Source of the DNA: DASSKK01 sp035690495
GTDB lineage: Bacteria; Actinomycetota; Actinomycetes; Propionibacteriales; Nocardioidaceae
Length of the DNA: 24,520 bases
Assembly (NCBI GenBank): GCA_035690495.1
Contig: DASSKK010000042.1
Location: 1 to 24,520 of the forward strand
Direction of reading: 5' to 3'
The notes below the pieces were generated by a model. It had not been told where the DNA came from. It saw nothing but the letters and a program-made list of their open reading frames with translations, and searched no databases. Shown one piece after another: positions 1 to 7,462 of the stretch; the stretch's first letter is position 1; each line of letters opens with the position of its first letter. A program made the position numbers and the translations under genes.

Positions 1-9
1 TAGTTCCTA

Positions 10-33
10 TCTGTATCGGACTATAGATACAGA
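10..33. promoter_or_regulatory. Palindrome at left edge, possible operator
   Basis: TCTGTATC (10-17) and GATACAGA (26-33) form a perfect 8-bp inverted repeat around an 8-nt centre. The spacing and symmetry fit a binding site for a dimeric repressor such as a TetR-family protein. The gene it would serve is probably left of the window, because only a decayed transposase follows on the right. A chance palindrome cannot be excluded. Confidence 0.3.
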
Positions 34-118
34 CAGGCAATCGCACACCAGGGCCGAACGGTGGGAATTCCGATGTGTGTCAGGCGATCAGACCGCTGCC
101 GTCACCTGAGCCGGTGCG

Positions 119-1027
119 TCACTCCAGACGAGCCGCACCCATCTCATTCAGCACGGCCAGTTCTGCGGCGGTGTCGTAGCGGTGGTAGCCGACCACGGTC
201 CGCACGATCGCCCAGTTCTTCTGCTCCACGTGCGCGCCGTTGTTGCAGTTGCCGGGCCGGGACCGGGCGAAGGTGATCTGGCGTCGCTCGCACCAGTTCC
301 GCAGGTGGTGGTTGATGAACTCCGATCCGTTGTCGCTGTCGACCCCGAGCACGGGGAACGGCATGATCTTCGCGATGCTTGAACGCAGCGATCACCCATT
401 TGCGGGCCTTGTTGCGCACGCTGCGGTTCTCGGTCCAACCGGTGGCCATGTCGGTGACCGTGAGGTATAGCGGTGTTCACCGACCGCGTTCCTGCCCTCG
501 TAGCCGACCAGGTCGATCTCGACGAACCCAGGCACCGCGTCGTCCCACTCGGCCCCAGGTCCGGATCGGGATCTGGTCCTTGAGCAGGCTCTGCCTGGCT
601 TGGTGTGCGCAGCCCTTGAGGGCCAGCTTCGCATGGGGTCCTCGGCCAGCCGGCGGTCCATGGTCGCTGCCGACATCGCGACCAGCGCATCGGTCGTCTC
701 GTCGGTGATCTCCAGCTCCTCGAACCGGCGCAGGGTGGGCACCAGCTCGGCCATCATCGGGGCCAGCCGCTTGCCGGTCGGAGCACCGAGCACTGCCCAG
801 CAGAACCGCAGCGCCACCACGGTGTTCGCGTCGTACTTCGGAGACCGGGCCTTCCACGGCGGCCTGACGATCTCAGGTCTCAACGCCACGGCCAGTGCCT
901 TCCGCGCGTGGTTGCGGTGCACCCGGTCATCGCGCACAGCTCGTCGAGGATCACGCCCTCGGTGGCCTTGTCCGCACGCTTGTAGCGCGTCACGATCGTC
1001 TTGGTCAACAGCCCGCCGTTGGCTCAT
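119..1027 (-). pseudogene. Decayed DDE/integrase-core (rve) transposase
   Basis: Pieces of one integrase-core transposase can be read in order on the minus strand but fall in different frames. The N-terminal part (about 1027-600) carries HRNHARKAL and the GAPTGKRLAPMMAELVP segment. The catalytic core has DDAVPGFVEIDLVGYEG near 490-550, then TGWTENRSVRNKARKW, then the DSDNGSEFINHHL and RSRPGNCNNGAHVEQKNW blocks at about 200-345. Those blocks hold the later acidic catalytic residues. Several frameshifts separate the blocks. The reading frame ends just after AELAVLNE near 143, where the usual C-terminal part is missing, so the element is inactivated and 3'-truncated. The closest relatives I recall are IS481/IS3-superfamily-type transposases of actinomycetes. 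The exact IS family is not assigned. Confidence 0.85.
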
Positions 1028-1086
1028 CGTCAGTCCCACGTGCGGGGCCTACCGGTCAACCCGGACCGGGTCCGGCAGGCGCCCTC

Positions 1087-1149
1087 CACGCGCGCATTCC
1101 TACATGAGTCAACGAACCCCTCTACGCGCGCACTCTTGATGAGTCAACG
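1087..1149. repeat. Imperfect direct repeats at the IS end
   Basis: Two copies of about 28 bp, 35 bp apart, each contain ACGCGCGCA followed by ATGAGTCAACG (ATGAGTCAACG at 1104-1114 and 1139-1149). They lie just upstream of the start of the decayed transposase on its coding strand. That is where multiple transposase-binding repeats of an IS end are expected. I infer that this is the surviving left end of that IS. Confidence 0.5.
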
Positions 1150-1192
1150 CGCCTGTTTGTCACAGAGACGTCAAGCACCTATAGTTTTGTAT

Positions 1193-1230
1193 CTACCGAC
1201 CGTACGGTAGGACAACCGACCTGTTATCTT
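1193..1230 (+). promoter_or_regulatory. Candidate promoter with TetR-type operator
   Basis: ACCGTACGGT (1199-1208) is a perfect palindrome, and CTACCG (1193-1198) with CGGTAG (1205-1210) forms a second, overlapping inverted repeat. A TATCTT hexamer at 1225-1230 fits an actinobacterial TANNNT minus-10 box, which would place the palindrome over the minus-35 region. This arrangement suits repression of the operon beginning at 1306. Such palindromes are typical of TetR-family sites, but no regulator gene is present nearby. Confidence 0.5.
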
Positions 1231-1305
1231 GCCCCGAGAGGTCTGAGCGGGCCGGCCAGCAGCCAGCCAGCGAGGCAGGTAAGGGGTTTGTGTGAAAGGC
1301 GAATC

Positions 1306-2259
1306 ATGTCAGAGACTCTCGCGGCGCAGGGGCAGCCGGCGCAGGGGAAGCGCACCCATTCCAAGAGTACCTACACCATCTCGTTGACGCCGTTCGCGGC
1401 CGATGGTTCGCTCGACGTCGCAGGGCTGCGCGGGCACCTGCGCCGTATGGCCGCGGCGGGTATGGGTATCTACGTGGTCGGCGGCGGCAGTGGCGAGGCG
1501 TACACGCTCTCTGATGCCGAGATCGACACGGTGCTCGACGTCGCTGTCGACGAACTCAAGGGCCGAGCGCCGGTTCGCGCGATGGGTCGTGAGCCGCGCA
1601 GCGCGGCGGAGATGATCCGCTTCGTGAAGACCGCAAGGCGGGCCGGAGTAGATGCGATCCAGATCTACTCGCTCGAGATCGGTCACAGCATCCCGCCGTC
1701 GGTCGCCGAGATGGAGGCGTATCTGCGCGCCGTTCTTGAGTCGGAAGATACCCCCATGGTGATCTCTACACACGAGTCAGTGGGGTATAAGATCCCACTT
1801 GAGCTGCTGCAGCGGGTCACCGAGGACTACGCTCACGTCATCGGCATCAATTGCACGCACAAGGACATCGGCTATCTGGTATCACTTATCGATGGGCTCG
1901 ATTCGCGTTTGGAAATTCACGTTGGTGGGACGCAGCAGGGCCTTCTAACGATGGCACTCGGTGGCACTGGCTATCTAACCTCGGAAGGCAACCTTGCCCC
2001 CGTTCTCTGCAAGTCGGTATCCGATCTGTACGAAGCTGGGGATTTTGCTGGCTCAGCCGCCGCATTCGCCACCGTGGTCCGCCTGTTTTCGGTGAACGGA
2101 ACGTTCCGCAGCATTCGAGGCATCAAAGCTGCTCTCGGCGCGCTCGGGCTGCCCGCCGGGTACCCGCGCCTGCCGCGGTTGCCGGTGCAGCCCGACGAGC
2201 AACCGCGCATACAGCGGCTTCTCGACCTGATCGCCGACCGCCCAATCGAAGCCCTATGA
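1306..2259 (+). CDS. DapA-family TIM-barrel protein lacking catalytic lysine
   Basis: The 317-residue protein has the dihydrodipicolinate synthase/N-acetylneuraminate lyase layout: an N-terminal strand ending SLTPF (26-30), a GGGSGEAYTL segment (59-68) matching the GTTGE substrate loop, and SRAAEM-type helices. The family normally forms a Schiff base through a lysine in the sixth barrel strand (V-x-G-I-K). Here that segment reads VIGIN (178-182), so asparagine 182 stands where the lysine belongs. The usual active-site tyrosine strand is also replaced by MVISTHESVGY (151-161). Aldolase or lyase activity by the standard mechanism is therefore unlikely. I chose ATG 1306 because GAAAGGCG precedes it at good distance; the TTG at 1288 has its purine run too close. 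Its stop overlaps the next start (ATGA), indicating an operon. The fold is sure; the function is not. Confidence 0.88.
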   Translation: MSETLAAQGQPAQGKRTHSKSTYTISLTPFAADGSLDVAGLRGHLRRMAAAGMGIYVVGGGSGEAYTLSDAEIDTVLDVAVDELKGRAPVRAMGREPRSAAEMIRFVKTARRAGVDAIQIYSLEIGHSIPPSVAEMEAYLRAVLESEDTPMVISTHESVGYKIPLELLQRVTEDYAHVIGINCTHKDIGYLVSLIDGLDSRLEIHVGGTQQGLLTMALGGTGYLTSEGNLAPVLCKSVSDLYEAGDFAGSAAAFATVVRLFSVNGTFRSIRGIKAALGALGLPAGYPRLPRLPVQPDEQPRIQRLLDLIADRPIEAL

Positions 2260-3632
2260 GGGAGATCGACTGCGACCTGGTTGTCGTCGGCGCTGGCGTC
2301 GCCGGCTGGGTGGCGGCCTGCAGGGCTCGTGAGTTGGGGTTGGACGTCGCCATCGTCGAGGCAGACGAAGAGTATGTCTCCGGCGGGAACGGTCGACTCT
2401 CCGGCGGCTGGTTCCATGCCGCCTATCGCAGCCCGGACTGGGCCCCCGACAAGTTGCGCGAGGAAGTCCTGCGCATCACCGAGAACACGGCTGACGCCGA
2501 GGTCGTCGACGCCTGGACCTGTAACGTCGGGCGAGCCTACAGGTATTTGGGCACGCTCGGGGCGCGGTTCGGACCCATACCTGAGGCGGCCCTGCACTAC
2601 CAGCAGAACGTGCTGCAACCGAGCACCTACGGAGTGGAAATGGGACGCCGTTGGCGCACCGGTGCCCCATACGCGCTCTTCGAGGCGGCTCACCGCCGAT
2701 TTAGCGCGGCAGATGGGCGCTTCGTCGGCGGCTTCCGCGGCACTGAGCTGATCGAGGTGGCCAGTTCGGTGCGTGGCATAGTCAGCTCGACTGGCGCGGC
2801 GATCCGGGCACGTGCGGTGCTGCTTTGCGACGGCGGCTTCCAGGGCAACCCGGAACTCGTGGCCCGCCACATCACGAACTGCTACACGCTCCGCGGCTCG
2901 GCCTCTGACCGCGGCGACGCGTTGACGATGGCCACCGCGGTCGGCGCGGCAGTCACCGACCTGGCGCCCTTCTACGGGCACCTGCTCTCGCGCGACTCGG
3001 TGACAAACGACCTACTCTGGCCCGAGCCGGCGCTGGCACAGCTGCTCGAGCGAGGCATCATCGTCGGGTCGGATGGACGGCGGTTCATCGACGAGCAGCT
3101 CGGTGATGTCCTCGCCGCCAATCAGCTCGCCTGGTCTTCCCAAGCCGGCTCCTCATGGTGTGTCGTCACGGAACCGACCTGGGCCCGCAACGGGACGATC
3201 GGCCGATTCCCGCCCAATCCCACACTTGAGGCGCATGGGGCCACCATCATTCGCGCGCGCGACGCCCCCGAGCTGTCCGCGGCACTTGGCATGCCCTTGG
3301 ATGCGTTGCTCACCTCCGTGGCGCGGCTGCCGATTGCCGAGGTGCCCTCCGGTCTGGTCGCGATACCGGTGATTGCTGGCATCACCTTCGCCATGGGCGG
3401 TATCCACGTCGACGGCGGTGGTCGTGTGCGCTCGAGCCGCGACGGCGTGATTGGCGGGTTATACGCGGCCGGTGGCGCGATGGGCGGACTCCAGGGCGGT
3501 CCCTCCGCGGGCTACGCGGGTGGTTGGTCCGAGGCGGCGACGTTCGGCTTGCTCGCTGCCGAGTCGGTCGCCGTCGACCTCGGCCAGCATCCCGTCGCTG
3601 CCGCGCAGACTGCGCATGCCAGCGAGCGATGA
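2256..3632 (+). CDS. FAD-dependent fumarate reductase/succinate dehydrogenase-type flavoprotein
   Basis: The 458-residue protein opens with a dinucleotide-binding fold, VVVGAGVAG (9-17), with the GxGxxG glycines at 12, 14 and 17. A glutamate, VEADEE, ends the second strand, as is usual for FAD binding. The C-terminal part has the family's second FAD segment: a GGIHVDGGGRV stretch followed by GLYAAGGAMGGLQGG and GYAGG. This architecture belongs to FAD_binding_2 enzymes such as fumarate reductase, 3-ketosteroid delta-1-dehydrogenase and tricarballylate dehydrogenase. They add or remove hydrogen across a C-C bond next to a carboxylate or ketone. No signal peptide or heme motif is visible, so it is probably cytoplasmic. 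The ATG overlaps the stop of the DapA-like gene by four bases. An upstream in-frame extension lies inside that gene and is not used. Confidence 0.88.
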   Translation: MREIDCDLVVVGAGVAGWVAACRARELGLDVAIVEADEEYVSGGNGRLSGGWFHAAYRSPDWAPDKLREEVLRITENTADAEVVDAWTCNVGRAYRYLGTLGARFGPIPEAALHYQQNVLQPSTYGVEMGRRWRTGAPYALFEAAHRRFSAADGRFVGGFRGTELIEVASSVRGIVSSTGAAIRARAVLLCDGGFQGNPELVARHITNCYTLRGSASDRGDALTMATAVGAAVTDLAPFYGHLLSRDSVTNDLLWPEPALAQLLERGIIVGSDGRRFIDEQLGDVLAANQLAWSSQAGSSWCVVTEPTWARNGTIGRFPPNPTLEAHGATIIRARDAPELSAALGMPLDALLTSVARLPIAEVPSGLVAIPVIAGITFAMGGIHVDGGGRVRSSRDGVIGGLYAAGGAMGGLQGGPSAGYAGGWSEAATFGLLAAESVAVDLGQHPVAAAQTAHASER

Positions 3633-4783
3633 CCGCAAGGCTCAACGGCGGACCTCACCTCGTGCAGACGCTGGGACCCACCAAGGTACCTATCCGGGTA
3701 CTGCGCCGGCTGCAGCAGCCACGATCGACAACGGCAGGCCGTTCTTCAGAGTTCGCTGCGTCAGCGCCCCAGTGGCGATCCTCGCCTTTCGGCACCAGGG
3801 ACCCGGTGGGCGTGTACCCGAACTCAGGTGCTGACGTGTGGGAAGCGCGCGGTCCTCACCCCCCTCACGCTTGGTGCGTGTGTGCTGCTCCAGGAGACCA
3901 GGCACTTCGCGTAGTGAGGCGAGGTGCCGGGGGAGTTCGGGTTCGCGGCGTCCTAGGTCCCGGGGGATCCCCGGCACAACGCCGACGTTGTGCCCGCCGT
4001 GAGGTAGTTCGCAAAGACGACCGGCGGCACGTCGCCGCCGGCCCGGTAGCGCACCACGAGACCTCGACCGCCGCCGGCAGCTGCATCACCGCTCTTGCTG
4101 GCACTGATGGACGCTGCCAAACGTCGGTCGATCCTACTGGTGGACGCGGTCTCTTCGGTCGTCTCGGACGGCGCCCAGCACCACTGGCGGGTCGCCTTCA
4201 CGCTCAGCGCATCCCAAGGAGGTTTGATGCTCCCGCCCAGCATGGGGCTGGCCGCGGTAAGCCCGCAAGCCGAGCACGCGAGCCGGCAAGCTACTTTGCC
4301 TCGCGCCCAGTTCGACTGTCGGGCAATACTGGCGCCACGAGGGCGTCAGGCTCGCGCCCGTACACCCCGTCAATGAACCTGCTCTTGGCGCTGGAAGTGG
4401 CGCTGACGATGCCCTCCCATAGGCGGCAGCCAGTGTTCAAAGGACGGTATGATCAGGTGGCTCATGCCAGGATTGCGTCGGCGAAAGCTTCGGATCTTGA
4501 GAACTGGTGTCTTGAGGAGGGGGCGTTCTCACCGCCGGTAATGTCCGTGCCGGTACCGGGCGGCGTCAACGCACCTTGCGTGAGTCTCGACCTTCCAGGG
4601 CCTAGTCAGGCTCTCGGCCGGCCGGGTGTTCGCATCGGACACCTCGGGAACCCAACGGGGGCCAGCGTAATGGCGACGTTGGCGGGCGCGGAGCTAGTGC
4701 TGCGCCGGACTGGACTCGCCACGAAGGACGTGGCACTCGCCATGCTGAACCAAGTAACTGTCGCTCAAGGGCGAAGCGCGTGA
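3629..4783 (+). pseudogene. Decayed class V aminotransferase (serine-glyoxylate type)
   Basis: Fragments across three frames align in order with the intact aminotransferase at 9465-10679. They include TLGPTKVP near the start (QIPGPTNVP in the intact copy), FGTRDPVGVYPNSGADVWEA, RRSILLVDAVSSVVSDG, SQGGLMLPP, YTPSMNLLLALE and the C-terminal RIGHLGNPTGASVMATLAGAE. The PLP-binding lysine of SQKGLMLPP is replaced by glycine. The segment between about 3840 and 4090 no longer encodes recognisable protein, and frameshifts occur there and before 4360. The ATG at 3629 overlaps the flavoprotein stop, so this was once the third gene of the operon. One frame stays open through much of the region but is not a functional product. 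Confidence 0.85.
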
Positions 4784-5766
4784 GGTATGTTGTCGTCGGC
4801 ACCGGCTCGGTGGGCACACTGCTCGCCGCCCGACTCGCGTCGTCCGGGCTGCTGTCCGCGGCCGTTTCCCGCAGCATGGGCACCGCGCTGCAATCCTTTA
4901 CTATCGTCTCGGCACGCGGGCGCGAATCATACGAAGTGCCAGTCGTCGAGGAGTGGTCCTCGATCCCCGACGAGCCGGAGCAAGTGGCGCTGCTCGCGGT
5001 CAAGTCGCAAGACACGATCGCTGCACTGGCCGCTATGCGCGCCGCTGATCGACGGTTGCCGGTCGTTTGCGTGCAAAACGGCGTTGACAATGAGCGGCAA
5101 GCGCTGCGGGTGATGCCCACGGTCCTCGGGTGTCTGGTGCTCTGCCCGGTACGGCGTACCGCTCCTGGGATCGTGCACAGTTACGCAACGCCGACCTACG
5201 GCGTGTTCAACGTAGGATGCTGGCCGGCCGGTGACGGTGGAAAAGTCGATTCGCTGGCGGCGGAGGTCGCAGGCGACCTCACCGCGGCTGGGCTCGCCTC
5301 ACGCGCGCTGCCGGATATCGCGACGTGGAAGTACGCGAAGCTGCTGTCCAACATACTCAACGCGCTGGATGCGCTCAGCGGCTGGAGCGCGCGGAGCAGC
5401 TGGGTAGCCGAGCTGATAGGTGCCGAGGCGCGGCGCTGCTTCGCCGCCGCCGGCATCTCCGCGCAGACCTCGGAGCAACTAGGTGAGGTTGCGGCTGGCC
5501 TTGCCGACTATGCCGAGGTCGAAGGCGTGCCGTTCACCGGCTCGTCCACGATGCAGAGCCTCGAACGGCATGAAGGATCGGTCGAGGTGGACTATCTCAA
5601 CGGCGAGATCGCACTGCTGGGACGGCTGCACGGCGTGCCAACGCCCGCGAACGACTTGGTGCAGCGACGATGCTGGGCCGCGGCGACCGCGCAAGAGGCG
5701 CCGGGCGGCGTAGACCCGGACGAGCTGCTGCGAGCCCTCGGAGAGACAGGAGCGCTGGGCACATGA
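4780..5766 (+). CDS. Ketopantoate reductase (PanE/ApbA) family oxidoreductase
   Basis: This 328-residue protein begins with an NAD(P)-binding motif, VVGTGSVG (5-12). It has the family's central VVCVQNGVDNE block (95-105) and a C-terminal helical domain opening WKYAKLLSN (183-191), where PanE relatives place the conserved lysine and asparagine. Family members reduce 2-keto acids with a branched or hydroxylated side chain, of which ketopantoate is only one. The placement in a catabolic-looking operon argues for a role other than pantothenate synthesis. The GTG start at 4780 overlaps the stop of the decayed aminotransferase (GTGA), so this gene probably stayed translationally coupled before that gene decayed. 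The next remnant starts in its stop codon. Confidence 0.88.
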   Translation: MRYVVVGTGSVGTLLAARLASSGLLSAAVSRSMGTALQSFTIVSARGRESYEVPVVEEWSSIPDEPEQVALLAVKSQDTIAALAAMRAADRRLPVVCVQNGVDNERQALRVMPTVLGCLVLCPVRRTAPGIVHSYATPTYGVFNVGCWPAGDGGKVDSLAAEVAGDLTAAGLASRALPDIATWKYAKLLSNILNALDALSGWSARSSWVAELIGAEARRCFAAAGISAQTSEQLGEVAAGLADYAEVEGVPFTGSSTMQSLERHEGSVEVDYLNGEIALLGRLHGVPTPANDLVQRRCWAAATAQEAPGGVDPDELLRALGETGALGT

Positions 5767-6272
5767 GATTTCATGGGCGGGCTCCAGGCTGCCTGGGTCA
5801 GTATTTCCCTTTCACGGCCCGGTTCTCGACCCGACCCGGCGCGCGCTCAAACGATGTCAGGATGATCGCCATCATCGACTGGCCGCAGGCGGATGGCGAG
5901 CACGCGCCGCAACCGTATCCGTCCGCCGTCATAGTGTCGTCAGTGGCCGAGATGCGTGCCGCGCGCAATATCTCGCTCGCAAGGGGCGAAGCAAGGGGCA
6001 CTCGTGTAGCTCACCCATCAGCCCCACGCCGCAGCCGCGCAGGAGGTGCGGGTCAATGCCGTGTTCCCGGGCGCCGCGCGTACCCGCTTGGCCCGACCGC
6101 CGTACCGGGAGGAAGCGGTAACGAGCGCCGGTTACCCGCCGCAGCGACTTGTGAGCCCGACGACGTCGCCGAGGGGTGCACTGCCCACTCCTATCTGATC
6201 CGGTGCGCGGGCACCGGAGTTGGTCTTCGAACGGTGCAGCGGGCGATCCGGGCTGGCCGTGAACAGCGTTAA
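5763..6272 (+). pseudogene. Decayed short-chain dehydrogenase/reductase
   Basis: An ATG overlaps the stop of the ketopantoate-reductase-like gene and opens with MRFHGR, a typical SDR beginning. Further on, VIVSSVAEMRAARNIS (near 5930-5980) matches the SDR serine strand. VRVNAVFPGAARTRL in another frame (near 6045-6095) matches the RVNAxxPG signature. Near 6150 and 6200 the usual C-terminal DDVAEG and ELVF pieces appear in yet other frames. The TGxxxGIG cofactor loop and the YxxxK catalytic pair cannot be found, and the region is only about 510 bp, against about 750 bp for a whole SDR. It is a broken gene with indels and internal loss. Its last in-frame stop (6270-6272) overlaps the start of the kinase gene. 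Confidence 0.7.
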
Positions 6273-7266
6273 GAAGGCGACTTCCAGGCCGTCGCGGGCT
6301 GAGCCGCCGCTGGCTGTTGCGGTGGCCGAGGGGCTCGAAATGCTGTGGGGCGAGCCCGTGGAGATCACCGGACTGGCGCCGTTCGGCGACGGCCATTCTG
6401 GCTTCACCTATCTGATCGAGCTGCGCGCTATGCGGTGGACAGGAGAGTTGGTGCTGCGCCTCTCGCCGCCCGGCGCCCGGATCGCCGGTCCAGCCGACGT
6501 CGGGCGGCAGGGCCGGATTATGGCCGCACTGCACGGGCTGGGGCTGCCCGCGCCGCGAGTACTGGTGGCCGATAGCGCCGGCGCGATTGGGGGACGTTCG
6601 TGCGCAGCGATGGTCCGCGTGCCAGGTGTGGAGTGGCGCAGCGCGCTCGTAAGGCACGGCAACGGACCGGTGGCCGAGCTCGCGGTGCGCCTCCTCCACG
6701 AGATCGGCCGCCACCCCTCGGCCGAGGTAGGAATGCCGAACGAACAGGTGACTTCGATCATCGACGACCTCGGCCGTTGGCGCTCGCTCGCGGATCGAGC
6801 GCCGGAGTCTTTGCTCGGACCGATCCACAGGCTCTACGCGGCGCTGGTAGCCAAGGTTCCGGCACAGGGTCCGCCCCGGCTGGTGCATGGTGACTTCCAC
6901 TACGGCAACCTGCTTTTCGACGAGTCGGTTGCGCGACTAACCGCGGTTCTCGATTGGGAGATCGCGACGATCAGCGACCAGCGACTGGACCTTGGCTGTC
7001 TCGCGCTTGCCTCTTTCCGGCGCAGGTACTCTGACCCCAACCCGACCGGCGGGCCAGACGTTTCGGTAGACGATCTCGCCTCCTGGTATGGCAGTCCGTC
7101 GGCGGAGGCGGGGTGGTTCACCGCGGCAGCCGGGTTGAAGTACGCAGCGATCTTGGGGCACAACCTGATGCAGCACCGCCGTGGTCGACGGGTCGACCAC
7201 GTGTACGAGCAGTTGTGGGAAACCATGCACGAACTTCCCACCGACGTCATGGCGCTGCTGGACTGA
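6259..7266 (+). CDS. APH-family phosphotransferase (small-molecule kinase)
   Basis: The protein has the aminoglycoside phosphotransferase/choline kinase fold. An N-terminal glycine-containing loop, FGDGHSGFTYLIEL, is followed by the catalytic loop HGDFHYGN (210-217; catalytic Asp 212, metal-binding Asn 217) and the DWE metal motif (Asp 232). It has about 335 residues, normal for the family. Many actinobacterial relatives are encoded beside acyl-CoA or alcohol catabolism genes and probably phosphorylate hydroxylated substrates rather than antibiotics, so I do not call this a resistance gene. GTG 6259 is my preferred start, because homology begins soon after it and it overlaps the SDR remnant stop by 14 bases; TTG 6220 is possible. 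A 15-bp hairpin spans its stop codon. Confidence 0.82.
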   Translation: MNSVKKATSRPSRAEPPLAVAVAEGLEMLWGEPVEITGLAPFGDGHSGFTYLIELRAMRWTGELVLRLSPPGARIAGPADVGRQGRIMAALHGLGLPAPRVLVADSAGAIGGRSCAAMVRVPGVEWRSALVRHGNGPVAELAVRLLHEIGRHPSAEVGMPNEQVTSIIDDLGRWRSLADRAPESLLGPIHRLYAALVAKVPAQGPPRLVHGDFHYGNLLFDESVARLTAVLDWEIATISDQRLDLGCLALASFRRRYSDPNPTGGPDVSVDDLASWYGSPSAEAGWFTAAAGLKYAAILGHNLMQHRRGRRVDHVYEQLWETMHELPTDVMALLD

Positions 7267-7298
7267 ACAGCGTACCGAGCCACGTTCAGTCCAGCAGC
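7254..7298 (+). terminator. Perfect 15-bp hairpin across the kinase stop codon
   Basis: GCTGCTGGACTGAAC (7254-7268) is exactly complementary to GTTCAGTCCAGCAGC (7284-7298), with a 15-nt loop. The left arm holds the last codons and the TGA of the kinase gene. No T-run follows, so it could be a U-less actinobacterial terminator, an RNA-stabilising structure, or an inverted duplication left by a rearrangement, since SDR debris follows at 7321. Confidence 0.5.
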
Positions 7299-7320
7299 AG
7301 GATACGAGGGAGGCAGAAGA

Positions 7321-7449
7321 TTGCCTGCGGTTCGCCTTCGCCGGACGCACACCGTGATCCTCACCGGTGCGGCCGCCGGCATCGGTCTGGAGCTGCCGGT
7401 TTGGAGTAGGTGCCGCTACGCACAGGACGACTGTGCGGGCCTCAAGTGA
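7321..7449 (+). pseudogene. N-terminal stub of a short-chain dehydrogenase
   Basis: A 42-codon frame starting TTG reads HTVILTGAAAGIG, the SDR cofactor motif (TGxxxGIG), and then loses similarity and stops at 7447-7449. Only the first strand and glycine-rich loop survive. It is separate from the 5763-6272 remnant, which lacks exactly this motif. The two may be parts of one split gene or of two different SDR genes. Confidence 0.6.
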
Positions 7450-7462
7450 GATGGGTGACACG

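Noticed and set aside
1851..2255. Upstream in-frame extension of the flavoprotein gene
   Set aside because: It overlaps the DapA-like gene in another frame, and the Rossmann motif starts right after ATG 2256.
3959..3977. CCGGGGGATCCCCGG near-palindrome as an operator or terminator
   Set aside because: It lies inside the decayed aminotransferase region, is GC-only around a BamHI-like centre, and has no promoter or gene end nearby.
6259..7266. Aminoglycoside resistance gene
   Set aside because: The fold is that of APH proteins, but the context is catabolic and many family members phosphorylate unrelated metabolites; nothing specific points to antibiotic modification.
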